DNA of 15,933 nt. Origin: Oscillospiraceae bacterium (GTDB lineage: Bacteria; Bacillota; Clostridia; Oscillospirales; Oscillospiraceae). A program made the position numbers and the translations under genes. The notes under the pieces are model-generated. The model was not told where the DNA came from and did not search any database. It saw nothing but the letters and a program-made list of their open reading frames with translations. Location: the NCBI GenBank assembly GCA_016296565.1, contig JAEDJB010000031.1:1-15933 (forward strand), read 5' to 3'. Shown here in pieces: positions 7,080 to 13,572 of the stretch (position 1 is the stretch's first letter; each line of letters starts with the position of its first letter).

Positions 7080-8063
7080 ATGAGGATACGAAATGGTTTG
7101 CTCAGCGCGTTGTTTTTGTGCTGCCTGCTCGGGGCGGCAGGCTGTGGAGAGGAAACGGAAAGCTATGCCGGCACCTGGGCCGTGGAAGAATTCGGGTGGA
7201 TCAGCGGCGGCGAGGTGATGGAGGTTTCCGTGGACGACGGAACGATGACAGTCAGCTATACGGCCGTTCAGCCGGCGCCCGATGGCGGCTCTCAGCGCTT
7301 CACCGGGGCCGTTCCTCTTTCTGAGATGGAGGACGGCTACGTTTCCCTTAACTTTGTGGGGGAGGACGATCCCAACTGCACCGGGACGATGAACCTGCAG
7401 TTCAGCGGCGACCGGGTTTACCGGGAAATCAAGAATCTGAACAGCACAGACGCCGCCCCGCTCCTTGAAAACGGGACCGTGACGCTGGCCCGCATGGAGG
7501 ACGCCTTTGAGCGGCTGGAGTATACGGAGGAGGAGTATGACGCCTGGTACGCGGAGACCTTCCCGGATAAAGGGAAGGCGGAAAAGAGCAGCCAGGAGAT
7601 CGTGGAGGCGATGAAGGAGACGGAGGACTTCACCTGGAACTGGTTCTATGACAATATCTACACCGACAAGGGCGACACGGTGCTGGCGGAGTATCTGGGC
7701 GGCTCGGAGTGGACCTACGAGCGGGTGATCTACCCGGGCATTTCTTCCCTGCAGGATGTCAGAGATTTGACAAAGCAGTACTATACCGCGGACGTGGCGG
7801 AGCAGGTGATCTCCTATAAATGCTGGCTGGAAGCAAACGGCAGTCTTTATGTGTCCGCCACGGAGGGCATAGGGGGCGGCGGTCCCAACATCGTGGAGGT
7901 GGCCATCCAGCAGACCAGCAGCACCTGCTATACCATTACCCTCTATGAATATCTGGAGGGGGAACTCCTATGGGATCCTTATGATATTCACTACCAGTAC
8001 ATTGACGGGTATTGGGTGTTTGACTCTCTCCTGGTGCCGGGTGCTACGATCCGTGTGATTTAA
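7080..8063 (+). CDS. Lipoprotein of unknown function
   Basis: The ATG follows GAAGGGAGA. The signal peptide MRIRNGLLSA with a hydrophobic core ends in L-G-A-A-G-C, giving a lipidated Cys at 22. The mature N-terminus starts with S-Y-A-G-T-W (about 28-33), the same kind of G-T-W opening seen in the repeated lipoproteins upstream, followed by beta strands. A helical, charged linker (about 145-190) leads to a C-terminal domain of about 140 residues with the order L-T-K-Q-Y-Y-T, then N-G-S-L-Y-V, then D-G-Y-W-V-F-D. This order reminds me of IseA/YoeB-type inhibitors of wall DL-endopeptidases, but I rate that as a weak resemblance. No promoter is clear in the preceding gap, which is largely the flavodoxin relic. 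It is convergent with the EamA gene, 29 bases away. Confidence 0.8.
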   Translation: MRIRNGLLSALFLCCLLGAAGCGEETESYAGTWAVEEFGWISGGEVMEVSVDDGTMTVSYTAVQPAPDGGSQRFTGAVPLSEMEDGYVSLNFVGEDDPNCTGTMNLQFSGDRVYREIKNLNSTDAAPLLENGTVTLARMEDAFERLEYTEEEYDAWYAETFPDKGKAEKSSQEIVEAMKETEDFTWNWFYDNIYTDKGDTVLAEYLGGSEWTYERVIYPGISSLQDVRDLTKQYYTADVAEQVISYKCWLEANGSLYVSATEGIGGGGPNIVEVAIQQTSSTCYTITLYEYLEGELLWDPYDIHYQYIDGYWVFDSLLVPGATIRVI

Positions 8064-8092
8064 AGGGCTTCAGCGGGCTTTTGGCAAGACCC

Positions 8093-9013
8093 TCAGTTTT
8101 CCTTCATCAGGGTTTCCGCGGCCACGCAGGCCAGAAGGATGCCGGCGCCCAGCACCCCTGCCGGAGAGAGAGTCTCCCCCAGAATCAGGCGGGAGAACAG
8201 GGCGGTCATCACCGGACCGGTGCACTGGAGAAGGGCCACGGTCCGGGAAGAGATATGCCCCAGAGCGGCGTTCTGAAGCAGGTAGCCGGCCACGGTGCAC
8301 AGGATGGCCATGTAGACGATAATGGCCCACTCAGTCCCCCCGGCGGACCCCAGATGAATCCCGCCCTCAAAGAGGAAGGTAAAGACCAGGGCCAGCAGGG
8401 CTGACATACCCGCCTGGACGGTGGTGAGGGTGACTGGGTCCACGTTGTTCAGCGCTTTTTCCCCAAAGACCAGGGAGCCGGCCAGGAGAAGGGCAGACAG
8501 CAGGCCGAAAAGCTCGCCCAGACCGAAGCCGGAAAGACCGCCCTGGCCGCAGAGAAGGTACAGTCCCACCACCACCAGCAGGAGGATGGGGATGTGCCGG
8601 GGGCCGAACTTCCGGCGAAAGACCACCAGGGCCAGCAGCGGGGTCATCACCGTGGACAGGGACCGCAGAAAGGCGGTGGCCGTTGCGGTGGTGAGGACGA
8701 TGGCCGCGTTGGAGACCACATAGCCGCCTGCAATGCACAGACTGGGCAGGAGCCAGTCCTTCACCGAGCAGGCCCGCAGCCCCTGAAGAATACGCTTGTG
8801 AAAGAGCAGAACCAGAAAGACAAAGGAAATCAGGTACCGAACGGAGAGCAGGGAGTACAGCGGGACCGTTTCGTAGGCGGCTTTGGAGATGGGGTCGCCA
8901 ATCCCGTAAAGGATACTCTGCAAAAGGATGAACCCGCAGGGCAGCCACCGGAGGGTGACGCCTTTTTTCGCCGGTAAGGTGGTTCGTTTGTTCAGGGTGC
9001 TGGAATGGGTCAT
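8093..9013 (-). CDS. EamA-family (DMT) transporter
   Basis: I choose ATG 9011-9013 because AGGAG lies 9 bases before it; longer frames to 9109 would run into the promoter region. The 306-residue product is highly hydrophobic, with about ten membrane helices in two five-helix halves, the 5+5 arrangement of EamA proteins. Typical features are the first-half end with R-S-L-S-T-V-M-T-P-L-L-A-L and the second-half V-A-L-L-Q-C-T-G-P-V and L-G-E-T-L-S-P. EamA proteins are mostly exporters of amino acids, nucleosides or related metabolites; the substrate cannot be read from the sequence. The divergent neighbour is a MocR-type regulator and the two share an operator region, so the transporter is very likely a target of that regulator. 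Confidence 0.9.
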   Translation of the reverse strand: MTHSSTLNKRTTLPAKKGVTLRWLPCGFILLQSILYGIGDPISKAAYETVPLYSLLSVRYLISFVFLVLLFHKRILQGLRACSVKDWLLPSLCIAGGYVVSNAAIVLTTATATAFLRSLSTVMTPLLALVVFRRKFGPRHIPILLLVVVGLYLLCGQGGLSGFGLGELFGLLSALLLAGSLVFGEKALNNVDPVTLTTVQAGMSALLALVFTFLFEGGIHLGSAGGTEWAIIVYMAILCTVAGYLLQNAALGHISSRTVALLQCTGPVMTALFSRLILGETLSPAGVLGAGILLACVAAETLMKEN

Positions 9014-9084
9014 GTGTGGTCGCTCCTGTCTGGGATGAGCGAGGTTCTGGCGCCTCGTCTCATCGGTGTCCTGTTTTTCTTTGT

Positions 9085-9113
9085 ATGCTATCATTGATTC
9101 TGCATACATTCAA
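9085..9113 (-). promoter_or_regulatory. Promoter of the EamA transporter gene
   Basis: On the minus strand, TTGAAT (9113-9108) and TAGCAT (9090-9085) are separated by 17 bases. The -10 matches the consensus at four of six positions. It overlaps the regulator promoter in opposite direction. The leader to ATG 9013 would be about 65 bases. Confidence 0.55.
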
Positions 9114-9122
9114 GGGTATAAT
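9094..9122 (+). promoter_or_regulatory. Promoter of the MocR-type regulator gene
   Basis: TTGATT (9094-9099) and a perfect TATAAT (9117-9122) are separated by 17 bases, with the regulator start at 9154. One TGTATGC site lies in the spacer and another immediately follows the -10, so autorepression is expected. Confidence 0.7.
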
Positions 9123-9153
9123 TGTATGCATTACAATGTTGAGGAGAAACCCG

Positions 9154-10548
9154 ATGCCGATCAATTCCTTTCTGAATTATCCCATGTCCTGGAAGCCTGA
9201 CCGGGCTCAGTTAAAGCGGCCCATCTACCTTTCGCTGGCCGATCAGCTGGAAAAAGAAATTGCCGGGGGCTTTCTGCGCCCTGGCACAAAGCTGCCGCCC
9301 CAAAGAGAACTGGCGGATTTTCTGGACATCAATTTTACAACGGTGACGCGGGCCTACCGGCTGTGCGAATTAAAGGGACTTCTCTATGCCGTGACTGGCA
9401 GCGGAACCTTTGTGGCGCCCAGCGCGGCCCAGTCGGTGACGTTATCTACCGAGAACCTGGTGAAGGAAACCATCGACCTGGGCTTTGTCAGTTCCTTTGA
9501 GTCATGCAATGACATGCTTACGGACACCATCTCAACGGTTGTGAAAAAACGGCAGCTTTCCGAACTGCTGGACTTTGCCCATCCAACCGGGATGCCCCAC
9601 CAGAAAGCGGCCGGCGCCAACTGGCTGGAGGGGGTCGGCGTTCACACGGACCCGGAGCATCTGGCCATCGTGTCCGGTACACAAAACGGTCTGGCCCTGA
9701 CCCTTCTGGCCCTGTTTGAGCCGGGGGACCGGATCGCCGTTGACACTTATACCTACGCCAACTTTATCGAGCTGGCTAAGCTGTACCACCTTCAGCTGGT
9801 TCCGATCCCCGGCGATGGGGAGGGGATGCTGGCGGAGGAGCTGGAAGCCCGGCACAAGCTGAACGGAATCCAGGGGGTCTTTCTCATGCCGTCCTGCTGC
9901 AACCCCACCACCACCGTGATTTCCGAGGAGAGAAAACAGGCGCTGGCGGAGGTCATCCGCAAAAGCGGCATGATCCTCATTGAGGACGATATCCACGTTT
10001 TCTTTACCGCCGGGGTGGTGCCGGCCTATCAGGGGCCCATCCAGCGGTTTGTTCCGGAGCAGACCATTTACTTAAGCAGCACCTCCAAGCCAATCTGCTC
10101 CGGTCTGCGGGTGGCCTACCTGGTCTATCCCGACCGGTTTCGGGAGGCCATTCAGAAAGCGATCTTCAATGTGAATGTGAAAACATCATCCCTGGATGTG
10201 GAAATCATCACGGAAGCCATCCTCTCCGGGAAAGCGGCGGAGATTGTCAGGCGCAAGCGGCAGCTGGCACAGGAGCGCAACGCCAGGTTCGAGGCGGTCT
10301 TTCCTGAGGGCAGGGAAACCGGCAACCCATTCAGCTTTTACCGCTGGCTTCCCATTCCGGACAAACGCCCGGGGGCCGAGGTAGAGGGGAAGCTTCAGGA
10401 AAACGGCATCCGGGTGTACCACTCTGACCGGTTCCTGACCGGCAAACGGGAGAAAACCGCTTATGTACGCGTGGCGCTTTCTACCCCGGTTACCCTTGAA
10501 CATCTGAACCGGGGCCTGGAGATCCTGAAACGCGCGCTGGAACCCTGA
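9154..10548 (+). CDS. MocR/PdxR-type transcription regulator (GntR wHTH plus aminotransferase domain)
   Basis: I choose ATG 9154 because GAGGAG (9141-9146) lies 7 bases upstream; ATG 9136 precedes that site and the still longer frame covers the promoter. The 464-residue protein has a GntR winged helix (about 22-88: PIYLSLADQLEKEI, the P-P-Q-R-E-L-A-D-F-L helix, N-F-T-T-V-T-R-A-Y-R recognition helix, G-S-G-T-F wing). A fold-type I aminotransferase domain follows (about 120-460). Motifs of the latter are G-T-Q-N-G-L-A-L, P-G-D-R-I-A-V-D, N-P-T-T-T, I-E-D-D-I and S-S-T-S-K-P with Lys312 as the expected pyridoxal phosphate lysine. Family members use the cofactor domain as a sensor, often of amino acids, GABA or pyridoxal phosphate itself. 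The divergent EamA exporter is its probable target. The effector is unknown, and the gamma-glutamyl hydrolase downstream may be functionally linked. Confidence 0.92.
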   Translation: MPINSFLNYPMSWKPDRAQLKRPIYLSLADQLEKEIAGGFLRPGTKLPPQRELADFLDINFTTVTRAYRLCELKGLLYAVTGSGTFVAPSAAQSVTLSTENLVKETIDLGFVSSFESCNDMLTDTISTVVKKRQLSELLDFAHPTGMPHQKAAGANWLEGVGVHTDPEHLAIVSGTQNGLALTLLALFEPGDRIAVDTYTYANFIELAKLYHLQLVPIPGDGEGMLAEELEARHKLNGIQGVFLMPSCCNPTTTVISEERKQALAEVIRKSGMILIEDDIHVFFTAGVVPAYQGPIQRFVPEQTIYLSSTSKPICSGLRVAYLVYPDRFREAIQKAIFNVNVKTSSLDVEIITEAILSGKAAEIVRRKRQLAQERNARFEAVFPEGRETGNPFSFYRWLPIPDKRPGAEVEGKLQENGIRVYHSDRFLTGKREKTAYVRVALSTPVTLEHLNRGLEILKRALEP

Positions 10549-10634
10549 GCATAGCTTGGTGACCTCCTGGCGTCACAAGGGAAACTGTTTGAATTTTTAT
10601 ACAGTATTCTTCTGATGTTTGTGTAAAACATGCG

Positions 10635-10663
10635 TTTTCAATGTATGAATTTTCTGTTAAACT
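10635..10663 (+). promoter_or_regulatory. Promoter of the gamma-glutamyl hydrolase lipoprotein gene
   Basis: TTTTCA (10635-10640) and TAAACT (10658-10663) are 17 bases apart, and TG at 10655-10656 makes an extended -10. The leader would be about 30 bases, with GAAGGAGA before the ATG at 10701. TGTATGA in the spacer (10642-10648) matches six of seven bases of the operator motif upstream of the MocR-type gene. Confidence 0.5.
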
Positions 10664-10700
10664 GTCGGTACCCCAATCTTAACTGAAGGAGACGATACCC

Positions 10701-11747
10701 ATGTTCAACACCAAGAAAACCCTGGCGCTGCTTCTGGCGCTGGCCTGCAGCCTGACGCTGGCAAGCTGCGGCTCTGCCCAGGAAGAAGCCCCTGCGGAGG
10801 AACCCGCAGCTGAGACCGAGACCGCTGACGCTCCCGTCATTGGCATCACCTGGGCCTATACCGACACCGAGGACCCCGATGTGATCGCCGAGTACGAGGG
10901 TTATGCCGCTGTGATTGAGGAAGCAGGCGGCGTCGCCGTCAACCTGGCCCAGGTTACCACCACCTCTGTGGGCTATGACGAAAACGGCGTGATCCTGCCC
11001 GAATATGTGGACGAGAACGGCATGCTCCTGCAGGAGTACGCAGACCTGGTGAAGGCCTGTGACTATGCTTCCACCAATGTGGAGGAGGTTATGGACGGCA
11101 TCGACGGCGTCTTCTTCATCGGCGGCGAGGACATCAGCCCCTCCCTCTATGCGGAGCCTGTGGCCCTGGCCAACAACGGCGAGGAGATCAATGCCACCCG
11201 CGATATCTCTGACTATACCCTCATGGCTTACTGCATTGATAACGACATTCCCACCCTGGCTGCCTGCCGCGGCGAGCAGATGATGGGCATCGTCTCTGGC
11301 TGCACCTTCATCCAGGATCTCCCCGATTATTATGAGGCCCAGGGCGTGGAAGGCTACGAAGAAGTCTACGATGGTGGCCACAGAATGGCGCCTGGCATGG
11401 AGAACCGCACCTACGCACGCCACGCTGTGGACATTCTGGATAACTCCAAGTGGCTGGGCGACATTGTCGGCGCAGACACCCTGGAAAACGTCTCCTCCTG
11501 GCACCACCAGAACGTGGGCAGCGTGGAAGGTACGAACCTGACTGTGGTGGCTACCGCAACCCTCAACGACGTCACGCTGGTGGAGGCCATCGAGCGTCAG
11601 GACAAGACCTTCTGCCTGGGTGTCCAGTTCCATCCCGAAAACGACTGCGCTCTGGCTCTGTACGAGGGCGACACCGAGGCTGCCCTGTGCGACCTGGACA
11701 CCTGCCTCAACTTCTTCCGCACCCTGGTGAGCTACGCAGCCCAGTAA
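10701..11747 (+). CDS. Gamma-glutamyl(-GABA) hydrolase family lipoprotein (C26, class I glutamine amidotransferase)
   Basis: GAAGGAGA precedes the ATG. Residues 1-23 are a lipoprotein signal ending L-A-S-C (Cys23), then a Glu/Ala/Pro/Thr-rich tether to about residue 45. The catalytic domain starts at PVIGITW. It shows the oxyanion-type segment G-V-F-F-I-G-G-E-D-I-S-P, as in PuuD-like proteins. The nucleophile is Cys189 in L-A-A-C-R-G-E-Q, and the His-Glu pair is His311/Glu313 in Q-F-H-P-E-N. So the full Cys-His-Glu triad is present. PuuD-type relatives are cytoplasmic and split gamma-glutamyl-GABA; here the lipidation signal puts the enzyme outside. Likely substrates are gamma-glutamyl peptides, folate polyglutamate, gamma-polyglutamate or wall-derived gamma-linked glutamate (inference). 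The nucleophile elbow has Ala-Ala before Cys instead of the usual Gly-x. It is monocistronic, with its own promoter and terminator. Confidence 0.9.
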   Translation: MFNTKKTLALLLALACSLTLASCGSAQEEAPAEEPAAETETADAPVIGITWAYTDTEDPDVIAEYEGYAAVIEEAGGVAVNLAQVTTTSVGYDENGVILPEYVDENGMLLQEYADLVKACDYASTNVEEVMDGIDGVFFIGGEDISPSLYAEPVALANNGEEINATRDISDYTLMAYCIDNDIPTLAACRGEQMMGIVSGCTFIQDLPDYYEAQGVEGYEEVYDGGHRMAPGMENRTYARHAVDILDNSKWLGDIVGADTLENVSSWHHQNVGSVEGTNLTVVATATLNDVTLVEAIERQDKTFCLGVQFHPENDCALALYEGDTEAALCDLDTCLNFFRTLVSYAAQ

Positions 11748-11780
11748 TTCCCGTTTCCCCATCCCGGAAAAAGCAGAACG

Positions 11781-11820
11781 AAAGGCCCTGCCGCAAGCTG
11801 AACTGCGGCAGGGCCTTTTT
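11781..11820 (+). terminator. Strong intrinsic terminator after the hydrolase gene
   Basis: AAAGGCCCTGCCGCA (11781-11795) pairs perfectly with TGCGGCAGGGCCTTT (11804-11818) around an 8-base loop, and the T-run continues to 11820. It lies 33 bases after the hydrolase stop codon. This is a textbook Rho-independent terminator and isolates the hydrolase gene from the following operon. Confidence 0.92.
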
Positions 11821-11988
11821 GGATGAAAGGGAGCGAATACAATTACGTTTCGTCCAGCACTGCGAACACGCCGTGCTTCAGTTCTTCCTGGCTCATGCCC
11901 CTGCGCTGGCCGCCGGAGGATGGCTTCTTATAGACAAAACAGAGGAAATTGCGGGCGTTATTTTGTGCGCAAATGCTGTCAAATTTTA
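11821..11988. other. Intergenic stretch without a supported gene
   Basis: This is the first part of a 375-base gap between genes; the rest holds the leader described separately. No convincing gene is present. A minus-strand frame ending at 11843 terminates with MSQEELKHGVFAVLDET, which looks protein-like but has no good ribosome site or promoter. A perfect TTGACA on the minus strand (11982-11977) has no matching -10. Confidence 0.4.
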
Positions 11989-12017
11989 TTGAATTGAGAG
12001 GAAAAAGGGAGTAAGAT
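11989..12017 (+). promoter_or_regulatory. Promoter of the O-acyltransferase operon leader
   Basis: TTGAAT (11989-11994) and TAAGAT (12012-12017) are separated by 17 bases; each matches the consensus at four of six positions. Transcription would start near 12024. No gene intervenes before the MBOAT start at 12123, so the transcript has a leader of about 100 bases that contains a terminator. Confidence 0.5.
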
Positions 12018-12041
12018 AACTCTTGAGAGAGAAGGGAACGC

Positions 12042-12105
12042 GGCAGGTCCCCATGGCGATCCAGGCTCATTGGCCTGGATTTTTTGCGGCCGGAACGGAC
12101 CTGCC
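12042..12105 (+). ncRNA. Structured leader or small RNA enclosing a terminator (candidate cis-regulator)
   Basis: GGCAGGTCC (12042-12050) is perfectly complementary to GGACCTGCC (12097-12105). This 9-bp outer stem encloses an intrinsic terminator (12059-12085). The element begins about 20 bases after the predicted start of transcription and ends 17 bases before the MBOAT start codon. It does not match any riboswitch consensus I can recall. It could be an attenuator, or the source of a short RNA of about 60 bases with read-through feeding the operon. Confidence 0.45.
12059..12085 (+). terminator. Intrinsic terminator in the leader before the MBOAT gene
   Basis: ATCCAGGC (12059-12066) pairs with GCCTGGAT (12073-12080) around a 6-base loop, followed by a T-run to 12085. 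The preceding gene already has its own terminator at 11781-11820, so this one most simply acts on transcripts that start at the promoter at 11989-12017. Confidence 0.75.
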
Positions 12106-12122
12106 CGGTGCGGGGTGTTGAG

Positions 12123-13556
12123 ATGGTCTTTGCGAGTATGCTGTTCGTGTTCTTCTTTTTGACCGCGAACCTGATTTCACAGCTGGTGCTGAAAACCGCC
12201 AGGGGGAAGAATATCGCTATGCTGGTGTTCTCCCTGATTTTTTACAGCTGGTCCGGCCCGAGGTATCTGTTCCTGCTGCTGGGGATGGTCCTCATCTGCT
12301 GGCTGGGTGCTCTGGGCATCCAGCGCAGCCAGGAGGGGCGGAGGAGGAAACAGTATCTGATCCTCACCGTGGCTTTGTGCCTGGTGATCCTGGGTATTTT
12401 CAAGTATACGGGCTTTTTCCTGGGGACGTTCCAGAGTCTGTTCGGCGTGCCGGAGACCATCCCCACCATCGTTCTGCCCATCGGCATTTCTTTTTACACC
12501 TTCCAGCTCATATCCTATGTGGTGGACGTGTACCGGGGGCAGGTCCGGGCCCAGGAGAAGTACTGGGTGCTGCTGCTCTACGCCAGCCTGTTCCACCAGT
12601 GCATCGCCGGTCCCATCGTCCGGTACCAGGATATCCACCAGGATATCATCCGCCGGCGGGCCACCCTGGGAGAGATCAGCCGGGGCATCAGCCGCTTCAC
12701 TGTTGGCCTGGCCAAGAAGGCCATCCTGGCCAACGGCTGCGCCGCCATTGCCGACGCCTTTTTTGAGGTGGGGCCGGAGGAGCTGGCGGCAGTGCCCGCC
12801 CTGGGCATTCTCCTGGCGGCCTTTGCCTTTACCCTTCAGATTTACCTGGACTTCTCCGCCTACTCGGACATGGCCATCGGCATGGGTCTCATGTGCGGGT
12901 TCCACTACAAGGAGAACTTCAACTATCCCTACCTGTCCCAGTCCATCGGGGAGTTCTGGCGGCGGTGGCACATCTCCCTGGGAAGCTTCTTCCGGGACTA
13001 TGTGTACATCCCCCTGGGGGGCAACCGGTGCCCGGTGCCCCGGCAGATCCTGAACCTGTTTGTGGTGTGGTTTCTCACCGGCCTGTGGCACGGGGCCAGC
13101 TGGAACTTCGTCCTGTGGGGGCTGTACTTCGGCCTGCTCATCGGGCTGGAGCGCTTCCTGCTGGGGGAAAAGCTGGCGCGGGTGCCCGGGGCGGTAAAGA
13201 CCCCGGTGGTGTTTCTGCTGGTGCTCTTCAGCTGGATTCTCTTTAAGTTTACGGACTTTTCCATGCTGGCCATCGCCCTCAAGGGCCTGTTCGGCCTCAA
13301 CGGCAACGGCCTTATGGGCGTGGACGTGAGCCTGGCCTTCAAGAACAACATCTTCTTCCTGATTTTTTCCGCCGTGGCGGCAACGCCTTTTGGCAAGACC
13401 CTGCGCACCATGCTGAAAAACCTCTCCCGCCGGAACCAGGTCTGGTTCTGGATCAACGGGGTGTGGGAGGCGCTGCACCCGGTGCTTCTGCTGATCCTCT
13501 CCGCCATGGCTCTGGCGGGGGACAGCTACAATCCGTTCCTGTACTTCCAGTTCTGA
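12123..13556 (+). CDS. MBOAT family O-acyltransferase (AlgI-like)
   Basis: The start is ATG 12123, opening directly with a membrane helix (MVFASMLFVFFFL); the ribosome site is weak (CGGGGTG). An in-frame extension to 12084 lies inside the leader structure. The 477-residue protein has many membrane helices with the AlgI/DltB-like pattern: L-P-I-G-I-S-F-Y-T-F-Q in the first third, C-I-A-G-P-I-V-R-Y, E-F-W-R-R-W-H-I-S-L-G-S-F-F-R-D-Y-V, Y-I-P-L-G-G-N-R, and L-T-G-L-W-H-G-A-S-W-N-F with His323 as the conserved catalytic histidine. Such enzymes pass acyl groups, usually acetyl, across the membrane to a surface polymer. The next gene, 16 bases on, encodes a DHHW/AlgJ-like partner, so the two likely form one O-acylation machine. 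The polymer is unknown. Weak translation initiation and the leader terminator suggest tight control. Confidence 0.93.
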   Translation: MVFASMLFVFFFLTANLISQLVLKTARGKNIAMLVFSLIFYSWSGPRYLFLLLGMVLICWLGALGIQRSQEGRRRKQYLILTVALCLVILGIFKYTGFFLGTFQSLFGVPETIPTIVLPIGISFYTFQLISYVVDVYRGQVRAQEKYWVLLLYASLFHQCIAGPIVRYQDIHQDIIRRRATLGEISRGISRFTVGLAKKAILANGCAAIADAFFEVGPEELAAVPALGILLAAFAFTLQIYLDFSAYSDMAIGMGLMCGFHYKENFNYPYLSQSIGEFWRRWHISLGSFFRDYVYIPLGGNRCPVPRQILNLFVVWFLTGLWHGASWNFVLWGLYFGLLIGLERFLLGEKLARVPGAVKTPVVFLLVLFSWILFKFTDFSMLAIALKGLFGLNGNGLMGVDVSLAFKNNIFFLIFSAVAATPFGKTLRTMLKNLSRRNQVWFWINGVWEALHPVLLLILSAMALAGDSYNPFLYFQF

Positions 13557-13572
13557 GAGGGGGGAAACTGCA

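Larger units (their letters stand above)
9082..9129. promoter_or_regulatory. Three-site operator (TGTATGC) in the divergent promoter region
   Basis: TGTATGC occurs at 9082-9088 (plus), 9102-9108 (minus, seen as GCATACA) and 9123-9129 (plus). Centres are 20 and 21 bases apart, about two helical turns, so all sites lie on the same face. The first overlaps the exporter -10, the second lies in the spacers of both promoters, and the third covers the start region of the regulator gene and reaches upstream of the exporter -35. This is the arrangement expected for a dimeric MocR/GntR regulator that represses itself and switches the exporter. Confidence 0.7.

Noticed and set aside
6634..7083. Plus-strand frame of 149 codons overlapping the end of the flavoprotein gene
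   Set aside because: Its first third is a shadow of the flavoprotein gene, the rest is Gly/Pro-rich without recognisable features, and the minus strand of the same region shows the flavodoxin relic.
9016..9153. N-terminal extension of the regulator reading frame
   Set aside because: It overlaps the promoter and operator region and the exporter leader; the GAGGAG site supports a start at 9154.
10556..10578. Inverted repeat GTGAC/GTCAC after the regulator gene
   Set aside because: A short stem with a bulge and no T-run; not good enough to call a terminator.
11843..12070. Minus-strand frame of 75 codons ending HGVFAVLDET
   Set aside because: The end looks protein-like, but no start has a usable ribosome site, the long version crosses the predicted leader, and the TTGACA on that strand lacks a -10. 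It may be a relic of a lost gene's C-terminus.
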